The position numbers and the translations under genes were made by a program. Positions 1-8,600 of a DNA stretch of 64,000 nt are shown piece after piece. The notes beneath the pieces were generated by a model that saw nothing but the letters and a program-made list of their open reading frames with translations, searched no databases and was not told the origin of the DNA. The DNA is taken from assembly GCA_905221605.1 (NCBI GenBank), contig CAJNDS010001302.1, positions 248,001-312,000 on the forward strand. The letters are read 5' to 3'. Each line of letters begins with the position of its first letter. The first letter of the stretch is position 1. The stretch comes from Symbiodinium natans. Lineage: Eukaryota; Sar; Dinophyceae; Suessiales; Symbiodiniaceae.

Positions 1-26
1 GAAGCCCCGGCCTTTCAGTGTCCGTT

Positions 27-1000
27 CTAGAGCACGCTCAGGAGCTCGCTGCTGGTGGCCCTGCTGCTCCCCACATAGAGGTGCTTGAGGGTGAAGTGCG
101 GGCTCTCGGTGTCGCACAGGAAGACCCGCCCTTCAAGCGTCAGGCCTTGACACGAGGCGTAGGTGATGGCGTGGCACAGCCGGGTGTGTTTCAGGAGGGC
201 GGCGTGGGTGAAGGAGTCGCCGCCGTCCAAGACGATCTTCTCGGGGCCCACTTCTGCCACATGCACGTAGATGCCTTTGGTCACGCGGCCACCGACGCCG
301 ATGAGCTTCAGGCCGGGCCAGACCCGCATGGTCTGCGGCATGTTGGTGGTCGTCGGGCCAGTGCCGGTGTACTCGATCGTCACAGCTTCCGGCGGGGCCA
401 GGCGACGGTTGTCCCGCGCATTGATCCTGATGCGGTGGGCGTGGGAGATGACCAGGCTGACATCGGGCTCGCCTTGCCGCGGAAACCTTTCCCGGGCCGC
501 CCGGACCGCTTCCGGCAGGGACTGCTCCCGGGGCTCGTCGACCCGGAGCCACCGGAGGAAGTCGAAGATGCCCGGGTCGCTCCTCCTGTTCTCGGTGAGC
601 TCGTGGTGCCAGCCGTCGGTGAGGTCGTGGAGCAGCTGGCAGTGCTTGAGCTCCCACTGCACCGGGGTGCCCGCGAAGTTGTCCATGACGGCGGGGAACT
701 GGCGGAAGTCGCCAAGCAGCAGGAACTTGACTTTGCGGTTCATGGAGACGCAGGCGATGTCGTTCCACAGCCCCGTGTCGAGCTGCGTAATCTCCTCCAC
801 CACCAGCCAGTCGATGTTGCAGTAGCCGTTCCGGACGGTGCTCCGCACCCAGTGGTCGGCCGTTTCCGCCTGCATTCCAAAGTTCTGCACGGAGGAGTGG
901 GTCTTCGTGATGATCTTCACCTTGTACCCTTCTTCCCGGAGGGCGGTCACGATCTGGCGCGCCAGGTGGGTCTTCCCGGTGCCCGGGTAGCCGGGCAACC
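27..1000 (-). CDS. Pif1/RecD-like SF1 DNA helicase domain, partial
   Basis: An open frame of about 323 residues ends at a TAG at 27-29. Walker A (GYPGTGKTH) lies at residues 3-11, a Walker B-like VVEEITQLD at 66-74, GDFRQFPAV at 96-104, ENRRS at 136-140, and the C-terminal helicase pair YASCQGLTL and YVGSSRAT near the end. This order is that of superfamily 1 DNA helicases close to Pif1/RecD/Dda, which unwind DNA using ATP. No ATG precedes the Walker A motif and the frame simply emerges from position ~1000, so this is the C-terminal part of a larger protein. Immediately upstream on the same strand is the polymerase/HNH frame, separated by about 200 bp that reads as coding only on the opposite strand. 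I infer that both were one polyprotein or adjacent genes of a mobile or virus-like element. Nothing in this domain itself is broken. Confidence 0.7.
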
Positions 1001-1200
1001 GTGCCGTCGAGGTACCTGAAGGCCGTCAAAACGGACTGCGTCGTCTTCCAGGACCTGCCCAAAAAGTTCCAGGGCCTTGTGGACAGCCTGGTCCGCGAAA
1101 GGCATCCCGACGGCACGCCCGTGTACCGATGCGAGGAGGTCAAGGGCCTCGAAGGCCAGTATCGGATCCCCCGAATCGAGGCGGAGTGGATGTGCATCCC
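1000..1200 (+). other. Inverted piece of the polymerase gene
   Basis: On the + strand, starting near 1001, about 65 residues look like real polymerase sequence: VKTDCVVF (1,025-1,048) resembles the catalytic motif C of family-B polymerases, and a continuation with KKFQGL and PVYRCEEVKG follows. The flanking polymerase and helicase reading is on the - strand, so this piece appears to have flipped in place. The left junction is close to 1,000, directly before the helicase Walker A. The right junction lies somewhere around 1,180-1,205 and cannot be fixed by eye. An assembly error is the alternative. Confidence 0.5.
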
Positions 1201-3340
1201 GGATTCTGGAGACGGCGACGTACTCCGAGGCCATCACGAAGTCGTGCACAGGCCGGCAGCTCCGGTTGGACAACAACTGGGTCACGTAGATGTGATCCCA
1301 GTGCATCCCGCCCGCGGCGTCCGAACAGCTCCCGGTGCTGGCACCCGGACCCGTCGAACTGGTGGTTGCTGGTGCGCATGGTGTAGATGAGGTTCATGTT
1401 GCGTGCCCACAGCCCGATGAGGGCATTCACCGACAGCTTCGCGTAGTGCTCCTCTCCCTCCGGCCAAGCCGCCTCCATTTTCTGCAGGGCCTGGGCCACG
1501 GACTCCTGGTCCACGTGCGCCGTGGCGTCCAGGCTGTACACGAAGTCGCTCCACGTCGCAAGGCCCTTTTCCAGCATGTAGGCCACCGCAGGCTTGGCGT
1601 ACCAGCCCTGGCCCACGTAGGGGAGCTGCTTGAACGCCGCCCAACGCCCGTCCTCCCGGAGCCTCACGTAGGTCAGGTCCGCCAGGTGCCCTTCGCGGGC
1701 TTGCTCAACGTTGTCCTTGGGGCAGAAGATGGGCGCCGGGAACTTGGCATGGGCCAGACCGTTCTTGCGGCACCGCACCACGTCTATACCGTGGCAGATG
1801 TGGTCCGGCTTGTGGCTGTTGAGCTTGAAGACGAGCGGCGGGAGTCGAGGCGATTCCACGTACTGCTCGTAAGCCCGCCGGCTGAAGCGCGACTCCAGTG
1901 TCGTGGCGTGCGAGGACTCCAGGGCCGTTTTGTTCCGGTGGCACTCGAGGCACAGTGCCTGGAGGTTCTGGGCCTGTGCGGCGAAGGACTGGTGCACGGG
2001 GACGATGTGGTCCAACTCGCACGTGGTTGCGGTGATGGGGGCCGCGCAGAGCTTGCACTGGTGGTCCTGCTCCGCGAGCAGGGCTTGCCGAGATCCGGGC
2101 GGATCGCGGCGGGCCTTGAGAAGGTGAAGGAAGACCTCGCTCGCGGCGCCCGCCAGACGCTGCCCGCAATAGGGGAGCCCCAGCCGCCCCATCCAGGCCT
2201 GCAGCACATCCAGGTCTGCGTGGAAGGCGGAGATGACGCAGTCCTCGCCGCCCCGCACCCTCAGCCGCAGGCACCGCCACTCGCTCAGGCTTCGCATGAC
2301 CACCTTCGGGCAGTGCCCCTCGGCCAGGAGCTCCCTCCGGACCTGCTCCAGGTCTTCAGTGTAGAAATGACCGCTGGCGACCTCGCCCTCCCACTCCCGC
2401 CAATCCTTGAACTCGGGCGTTTCGCCTGGCTTCCTCTCGCCCCGGTACCTGGCCCGCTCCCCGATCGGCTCGCACTTCGCGACGGTGCGGGCGGATTTGT
2501 AGAAGAAGGCGTGGCCGTTCCAGCTCGTGAAGGCCACGGCCCGCTGCTCCTTGACGGTAGGCTCGTACTTGTCCAGCAGGCGGCCCTGGCAGTCCACGTA
2601 GAACATCGGGGCCTGGCAGAATTCCCGGATCTCTCGGGGGGTGATGCCCTGCTCCCGCCACGTTTTTTTGGTGCAGATTGCGTCGAAGTCCGAAAGCACC
2701 TCCTGCAGCGGCAGCCGCATCAGCTCCGCGAGCTGCCGAGGGACGCAAAGCTTGTCCGGCCGCTGTTCGAAGGCGGACTCTAGGATTTCGTCGCCGCAGT
2801 ACAGCTGGTAGGAGACGTCCCGCAGAGCCCCCAGGGGCTGATCCAGGACGGTCTCCACCACCACCCGGTCGTCTACGACCTGCATGGCCTGCTGGCTGAA
2901 GGTCCACTCCCTCGTTGCGTCCAGGTAGTAGGTCTCGTCGGACAGCTCCCAAATAATGTCGTTCGGCTCGGGGTGCCCGAGCTGCGCGAGCGCGGACGCC
3001 TTGAGGTTCCGGGCCGCTTGGGCATCCGAGAGCCCCTCGCTCTGCCGGGGCAGTGTGACGTTGAGGTCCGTGACGGGCAGGCGCTTCGTGCGCTCGTAGG
3101 GCATGCCGCGGTTCCGGCCGTTTCGCCGGATGCCGCGGATGATGACGGGCACGTGCGCCACCCAGTCCACCCACTTGTCCTTGAAGAAGCTCTTCCCGAG
3201 CTTGGTCAAGTGGTAGTTCCCGTTGGGCTGGAGGCTGCGGAGCAGCTTTTTGGCGCCCCCCCGGAGCATGATGTAATCGTTCGGGCCCTCGCGGAGAGCG
3301 CACGCGCTTCTTGAGGCCTGAGCGGAGGAGGATGTAGTCT
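1195..3340 (-). pseudogene. Family-B-like DNA polymerase with embedded HNH nuclease motif, broken
   Basis: A continuous frame of about 680 residues runs from ~3,340 to ~1,330. In order it holds an unassigned N-terminal part; a canonical HNH zinc-ribbon nuclease motif (CKLC at 2,046-2,057, ELDHIVP at 1,999-2,019, CLECH at 1,938-1,955); and then YAKLSVNALIGLW at 1,406-1,447, which fits motif B (K..xNxxxG) of family-B, especially protein-primed-type, DNA polymerases. Near 1,310 a one-base shift is needed to carry on into MHWDHIYVTQLL and VHDFVMASEYVAV; the frame then meets the inverted segment. The N-terminus runs into GC-palindrome repeats, where the stretch GP(N/T)DYI(M/L)LR occurs twice, as if the 5' end had been duplicated. 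A frameshift, an inversion and the missing start make this a pseudogene. The polymerase assignment rests on two motifs; HNH is clearer. Confidence 0.55.
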
Positions 3341-3358
3341 GTGGGGCCTTCGCGGAAG

Positions 3359-3475
3359 GGGCCCGCCGCCCCCAGGGCATGTAATCGTTCGCACCCTACC
3401 TCCAGGGGCCCGCCGCCCCAGGGCGGCGGGCCCCCCTTTGCTGATTCCGTTTTTTTTGGGGAGCCCGCCGCCCCA
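3359..3475. repeat. GC-rich palindromic hairpin repeats, first cluster
   Basis: At 3,405-3,434 there is a perfect palindrome: a 14-bp arm GGGGCCCGCCGCCC, a 2-nt loop CA, and the complementary arm. Half copies flank it at 3,359-3,375 and 3,462-3,475. The bases after the palindrome (CCTTTGC.GATTCCG) are also shared with the cluster near 5.5 kb, so the repeated unit is larger than the hairpin. Confidence 0.8.
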
Positions 3476-3787
3476 TGTGTTGCATGTTTTTGCTTGATTT
3501 TTCGCATGATACTGACTTTTTTTGTGCGTGATTTTGGCATGTTTTTTTTTGAATAAATTTTGTGCTTGCTTTGTTTTTGGCTAGAGTGCCTGTCCCGCGC
3601 TCGCTCCCTCGAAGCATGAGCAGGCAGCAACAACAGGCAGCAGCAATCTCTTGACACGGCTTTCAAATCGGACAGGGAGCCACTTCTAGTAAGACAGTAG
3701 ACAAAGGACTACCACATCTTGTTCTTGTATTGAACGGCGTCCGACATGACTGTCTTGTGAGTAAGGAAGTACCTTTCTCTTGATTCC

Positions 3788-5138
3788 ATGCTGCCTTCGA
3801 GTGGACACAAGCCGTTTGTGCCGCCACGGCTAGCTGAGGAAGACGAGTCGAAGATGACAGACCTTACGGAGCCAACGAGCCCACCCAGAGTGAACCAGCT
3901 GTCCTCAGACTCCAACAGCATAGTGTCTCCTCTTCGCCGCCTTGCGCGGGTCGCAGAAACCCAAGCGCAGTGCGACTTGGATGAGGTTGTGCTTGCGGGC
4001 AAGAGGATGGATGCCAGAGTTGAAACGGCAAATCTTGCTGCTTCCTGCGTCTCTGCGTTGAAGGCATGCCAAGGCGTGGAAGAGAAACCGGACACGATGG
4101 CAATCGAAATCAATGAGAACAGCACGTTTGCTTGGCTTTATTTGCTTCTCATGGTGGTTTACAAGAATAGCTTGCGGCAACAGACATCTCCGCAGACCGT
4201 TCAGGAGAAGTACACGCAAGCGCGGTCAGATTATACCGGTGCGGCAGATGATTGTGGTTCTCTTGGAGTCTACTTGAAGTCTATTTGGCCTGAGCAGCAT
4301 GAACTTTGGCCAATCCTATCAATGCAGAAATCACTCGATCGCGTGACGCGGTGTACAATTTGAGTCACGTTTGTTGAACATCAAAACCCAAAATTATCCA
4401 TTGCCTAACATCCTAAGTTATCCGCTGTCAGGTCTATGAGCTTGCGGGTGAAGACGCGCAAATCGACATCGATTAACAAACTGGATAGCATGACAAAGCC
4501 TGCAGAAATGTGGGCTTTCTACAAATCTGCATTATCATCTTCGATGCGAAGCAACTCTCCCGTGTCATCTTCGGTGCTAAAGCGCCTGGAATTTGCGATG
4601 GATGAGTTCGCTGCGCATTACTCCAAGACAACGAATCCCGCAGCAGTTGGCATGGTTCATGTTATCCCTTTCCGCAAGGCTACCGGAGAGATGATCTTTA
4701 AGGTTGGAAAGAGCTCCTTCGAGTTGCGCAAGTCGGACACTACCAGGATCCCACTAGTACGTTGTCTAGAGCGATACAGGAGCATAATGTTGCAGGGTGA
4801 TCTTCAATGCGTCGGCATGCCGTTCTTATTCTTGACTTCGTCATCCGGTCGTGCGCAAGACATAGAAGGCCATCTCGCAAGAGCAAGATGTGAGTACGAG
4901 TTTTGGTGGCCGCAAGAATGGCGGTCTATGTGAAATCTATCGCGAGACCGCCAAGGATGTTATACTTGACATGTTACGTCGAACGTCAATGCTCTCACAG
5001 TTGCAAATGAATGAGGCCCGAAAGGAAATGGACAAGAAACGCAAGCGACAAAGTAGTCGCTCAGGAGCTAGCAAGAGGGTACGCAAGAAGCCAGCCGCAG
5101 TAGTTGTGGTGCATGGAGCAGCCAACTTTTCCATGTAG
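3788..5138 (+). CDS. Unrecognised protein, two to three exons
   Basis: Exon 1 starts at ATG 3,788 and reads to 4,350. A GT-AG intron of 81 bp (4,351-4,431) then removes the in-frame TGA at 4,361 and joins in frame to exon 2, which starts at 4,432 and stays open to 4,933. A strong donor-like GTGAGT at 4,890 and an acceptor-like CTCTCACAG ending at 5,000 suggest a third exon (to TAG 5,138) rich in Lys/Arg and nuclear-signal-like, but that junction does not keep frame as I read it. The protein would be 350-400 residues, mainly helical and charged, with no motif I recognise and no signal peptide. Codon use is less GC-rich than in the polymerase element next door, which suggests a different origin. 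The exon 1/exon 2 join is the best evidence that this is a real gene. Confidence 0.4.
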
Positions 5139-5475
5139 AATCGCTGCCCCGAACGCAAGCGTCCCGTACCCATGTGCATATGCAGAACACGAAGCAGCCA
5201 ACTTTTCCATACAGAATCGCTGTCTATCGTAGATCCCCAGCATGAGTGTCACATGTACAGCATGTCCCTGTATAGCAGTTTCAGTACGACAACCCTCTCT
5301 CTCTTTTGCCGAATTCTCACGCGGAAGCCCATGGCCCGTGAAAAAGGTGCACTGCAGGGTTCGGTAGTGTTTGTGAGGGAACCCTAAACGCTTACAGGCA
5401 CTTCAACGGCTTTGACCTGCATCCTAAACCCTTAGAGGCCCTTCAACGGCTTTAAACTCCGAGAACTTATTTGCA

Positions 5476-5577
5476 GGGGCCCGCCGCCCCAGGGCGGCGG
5501 GCCCCCCTTTGCGGATTCCGCACCCCTCCCACGTTTTTGGGGGGGGCCCACCGCCCCAGGGCGACGGGCCCCCTTTG
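5476..5577. repeat. GC-rich palindromic hairpin repeats, second cluster
   Basis: A perfect 14-bp-arm palindrome at 5,476-5,505 has the same sequence as the one at 3,405. A degenerate copy with two arm mismatches follows at 5,542-5,573, separated by the shared spacer with GATTCCG and a T/G run. A further half-palindrome lies near 5,850-5,880 (CCCGAGCGGGCCCCCC). Confidence 0.8.
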
Positions 5578-5584
5578 GTTGCGG

Positions 5585-5830
5585 TACTGTTGAGGGGTTG
5601 GTTGCGGTCGTACTGCCGGCTGGGGGGCAGCCGGTCGATCAGTTGGTAGTAGTACTGGCCGGCCCTCGTGAGCTCGCCGTTCGGGCGGCTGAGCATCGCG
5701 TAGCGGAGGTGGTGGTGTGTCAAAGGAAGGGTTTCTGAGCCTGCCGCCGAGGTCCTCGCCCTGACCCCGGCCTCGGCTGCTAGTTTGATGGCGTGTCGTT
5801 GTTGAGCCCAGCTCATGACTTTTGAAAACC
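5585..5830 (-). pseudogene. Possible second fragment of the polymerase-element N-terminus
   Basis: Between hairpin repeats, the - strand reads about 75 residues containing MLSRPNGELTRAGQYYYQ. This recalls LRSLQPNGNYHLTKLGKSFF at the start of the polymerase frame (about 3,190-3,240): PNG, then LT, then G and an aromatic cluster. Both stretches sit directly beside the same palindromes. I infer a paralogous, truncated copy. The match is short, so chance similarity remains possible. Confidence 0.25.
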
Positions 5831-5884
5831 CCGGCCGGAAAAAAGGTCGTCGCCCGAGCGGGCCCCCCTTCGCCGGGCAAGTCT

Positions 5885-5985
5885 TGTTGTGCAGTTTTTG
5901 GCTCAAGTCCTCGTGTACAGCTTCGGCTCTAGACCTACATGTTGTACAGCGGCTTGTACAGTTTTTGGCTCAAGTCTTCGCGTAC
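5885..5985 (+). repeat. 67-bp direct repeat carrying spliced-leader-like 3' ends
   Basis: TTTTTGGCTCAAG occurs at 5,895-5,907 and 5,962-5,974, each followed by TC(C/T)TCG.GTACAGCTTCGG. The last 12 bases equal the 3' end of the conserved dinoflagellate spliced leader (TTTTGGCTCAAG), but the upstream part of the leader is degenerate. They may be relicts of trans-spliced transcripts copied back into DNA. Confidence 0.4.
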
Positions 5986-6002
5986 AGCTTCGGTTCAAGC
6001 CC

Positions 6003-6043
6003 TCCCTGAACCCTATACTCCCTAACCCCTAAACCCTATATAC
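6003..6043. repeat. Short degenerate telomere-like tract
   Basis: CCCTGAACCC, CCCTAACCCCTAAACCC and related words stand together, the complement of a degenerate TTTAGGG repeat. A weaker version is seen around 5,380-5,450. Confidence 0.5.
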
Positions 6044-6069
6044 GGCAGTTTTTTCGTTTTGATCTTGGC

Positions 6070-6225
6070 AGGGATCTTAGCATGTTTGCTTGATTTTTGC
6101 ATGTTTTCGGCATGTTGGATGTTGAAGTGCTTGGGCCGCGCTCGCTTCCTCGAAGCAACAGCATTGAGAACAGCAGGCAACAACAGGCAGCAACAACAGG
6201 CAGCAAATCACAGGCAGCTACGGAC
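6070..6225 (+). repeat. 5' flank block duplicated from 3,480-3,650
   Basis: This stretch repeats the order seen at 3,480-3,650: GCATGTTT(TT)GCTTGATTTTT, then CGCGCTCGCT.CCTCGAAGCA, then several copies of CAACAGGCAGCA. In both places it lies after a GC-palindrome cluster and before a + strand open frame, so it may be a duplicated promoter or leader region. Confidence 0.5.
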
Positions 6226-6455
6226 TGCAGTCAGAAGTGCCTAGCGCCGTCTGTCCCCACCCACCCCCTCTGTAACCTAGAGTGGTTTGCGCTCCCCCTC
6301 TTCTCCCGGGAACCCCGGGCCCACTCTGTGGCCCAGGTGCTCAGAGGCCGGGGCCCGGCTCAGGCGGGGGGGGGTGAATAATGGAATCTGCGTGTATTGC
6401 CGTCGTCTGAGGAATGTGCTGTGCTAATTGCCTTATCAGAAGAAGCCGTAGCCAT

Positions 6456-6797
6456 ATGAGCTCAGTGATGTCGTCGTCTCCTTTCGCGGTAAGCCTTGAC
6501 ATGCCGGACGCGAGTATGCCAGGCCCTTCTCAAGGATTGGGGATTTCTTGTGAGAGCCAGGCATTCAACGACTTGACTGTCCGAGTGCTCCAAGCGTGCA
6601 ATCAACAAGCCTTAGAAGAGAAGTCAGAAAGAGGCGCTGCAGCTGCAGTGTTTTGGTGCGGCTTTTTGTGCGGTTGCGTGCTTGAAGAGTTCCCCCGCCC
6701 TCTATTGCTTGTTTTGCCAGGCCTTCGTCTTCGTGACCTTCCTGGACGCGTACATCTTCGATCATCCTCGCCGGGCGCTCTGCCGCCCTTCAAGTGA
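6456..6797 (+). CDS. Hypothetical protein or first exon(s)
   Basis: An open frame starts at ATG 6,456 (MSSVMSSSPFAV) and ends at 6,797, about 113 residues. It lies behind a 5' block shared with the gene at 3,788, which is the main reason to list it. A consensus-like donor GTAAGC at 6,491 means the true product could be spliced. A central Cys/Leu-rich hydrophobic stretch is present. I do not recognise it, and the frame may be open by chance. Confidence 0.25.
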   Translation: MSSVMSSSPFAVSLDMPDASMPGPSQGLGISCESQAFNDLTVRVLQACNQQALEEKSERGAAAAVFWCGFLCGCVLEEFPRPLLLVLPGLRLRDLPGRVHLRSSSPGALPPFK

Positions 6798-7009
6798 CCC
6801 AGTGCAGGAGTTCAGGGATGCTGCCGGCAGGGTTCTTGGGGTTTTGTAGGAGGGTTTCCCTTCCTTCCCGGACCCTCGTATAACCAGGTGCTCATCCAAA
6901 GCTTCTTCCTCGCCACCGTCTTCGAGATCTTCAAGTGCAGGCAGGGGCAGAAGGGGCGGGCAAAATTCCAGGGAGGGGGGCAGGTCGGGGCAGGAGGGAC
7001 CAGGTGGAG

Positions 7010-7340
7010 GGCGTGACCCCGTGACCCCTTTTTGAGTCGGGACTGGGAGGCGTGACCCCGTGACCCCGTGACCCTCTTGAGTCGGGAATGGGAGGCGTGA
7101 CCCCGTGACCCTTTTGAGTCGGGAATGGGAGGCGTGACCCCGTGACCCCGTGACCCCGTGACCCTTTTGAGTCGGGAATGGGAGGCATGACCCCGTGACC
7201 CCGTGACCCTTTTGAGTCGGGAATGGGAGGCGTGACCCCGTGACCCCGTGACCCTTTTGAGTCGGGAATGGGAGGCGTGACCCCGTGACCCCGTGACCCT
7301 TTTGAGTCGGGAGGCGTGACCCCGTGACCCCGTCGGGAAT
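7010..7340. repeat. Minisatellite, left half (CCCCGTGACC orientation)
   Basis: About seven units combine CTTTTGAGTCGGGAATGGGAG with one or more GTGACCCC octamers; GAGTCGGGA recurs with spacings of roughly 38-52 bp from 7,035 to 7,303. Long open frames over this tract are repeat artefacts. Confidence 0.9.
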
Positions 7341-7785
7341 GGGATGGGGGACCACGCGGGGGGTCACGGGGTCACGGGGTCACGGGGGGGGTCCGGGGGC
7401 TCACGGGGTCACGAGGTCACGGGGGTCCGGACGGGCTCACGGGGTCACGGGGTCACGGGGGGTCCGGGGGGCTCACGGGGGTCACGGGGTCACCACGGGG
7501 GTCCGGGCGGCTCACGGGGTCACGGGGTCGAGGGGGTCAGGGGGGTCACGGCAGTCACGGAAGTCACGGGGGTCACGGGGGTCACGGGGGTTACGGGGGT
7601 CACGGGGTCACGGGGTCACGGGGGTTGCGGGGGGGCACGGGGGTCACGGGGTCACGCGACGGGGGGTTACTGGGTTACGGGGGCACGGGGTCACGGGGTC
7701 AAGCGGTCAGGGGTGACCGGTCACAGGGTCACGGGGGCACGCGGGGCCGCACAGACGTCGGGTCACGCAGGTGGGCCACACGTGT
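7341..7785. repeat. Minisatellite, right half (GGGGTCACGG orientation)
   Basis: From about 7,345 the octamer appears as its reverse complement, GGGGTCAC, in dense 8-10 bp steps with interspersed CCGG and CGG variants to about 7,785. Together with the left half it forms one large imperfect inverted repeat. Confidence 0.9.
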
Positions 7786-8159
7786 GACGGGGCGCCGGCC
7801 AGGGCGCTCGAAAGATTACAGGCCCTTCACTGCCCACCAGGCCCTCCCACCCCCACCTTCCTCCCACCCTGAGACTGGGGCCAGGGTTTCACATTTCACG
7901 GGCCTTTGCAAGTGGCAAGGCTTCAGATTTCATGGGCTTTGGGGAGTGTGCCGCCGCAAGGCCCGATCCCTGTCGAGAACCCCGACCGAGGCATCTTGCA
8001 GCAGTTGCCTGTGCACACTTGCAACTGCTTCGCATGTTGAATTGCAGTTGGTTAATTAAACACTTGGCCCGTGACTGAAATAGGGGGAGCTCGACCATTC
8101 GTTCATGCAGATTGCAGTGCTTTTGCTCGAGCCAGAGGACAGCTAGGACGATTGCCGCC

Positions 8160-8504
8160 ATGAGCCGGCCTCCAGCAACATCGCGCAAGGTCGGGCGCGC
8201 TGTGGTGCTACTGGCGCTGCTCTGGGTGTCTCTGCCAGAGCCTAAGACCAGTGCTTTGAACAGTGTTAGAGGGTTTCCCGAGCAGCCTCAGGCGAGCAAC
8301 GCAGACGGCGCGGGCTTTGCTAGGAGCGGGGGCCGTGCAGTTTCCAAGGTGGGATGTGATGTATGGCATGGAACGCCGAAGATCCGCAAGCCAGCGCGAG
8401 GTCGGTTCCTCCGGGAATATGGGCACAGAGCTTGCTGGTCGCACGCCGGGCCAAGGCGGGAAGCCGAGACCGACAGGAAATTCAGTGTTAAGCGTATGTC
8501 CTGA
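8160..8504 (+). CDS. Small protein with putative signal peptide
   Basis: ATG at 8,160 opens 114 residues. The N-terminus has basic residues followed by a hydrophobic core (AVVLLALLWVSLP) and small residues, which fits a signal peptide or signal anchor; the rest is basic with no known motif. It lies about 100 bp upstream of the start of the CRN-like gene on the same strand, so it could instead be an exon of an upstream transcript. The start is chosen because the upstream in-frame codons are unconvincing and the hydrophobic core follows closely. Confidence 0.3.
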   Translation: MSRPPATSRKVGRAVVLLALLWVSLPEPKTSALNSVRGFPEQPQASNADGAGFARSGGRAVSKVGCDVWHGTPKIRKPARGRFLREYGHRACWSHAGPRREAETDRKFSVKRMS

Positions 8505-8600
8505 AGAGCTGAGGCTGGCGATGGTGAGGCCGAAGACAGTGAAGACGTCAAGGTGACAAGGGTTTTGTCGTGTTGTGTTTCTTGTGACTCACGCTAAAGC

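Noticed and set aside
1335-2783. 482-codon open frame on the + strand
   Set aside because: It lies antisense to the polymerase/HNH frame, which carries real motifs; it is open because of the high GC content.
2356-3666. 436-codon - strand frame
   Set aside because: It is a shifted shadow of the polymerase frame, rich in Arg/Ala/Gly, without motifs.
6762-7367. Repeated-peptide protein (GVTGSRLPFPTQKGH)
   Set aside because: It is a translation of the minisatellite; the repeat switches strand, and all frames are open for the same reason.
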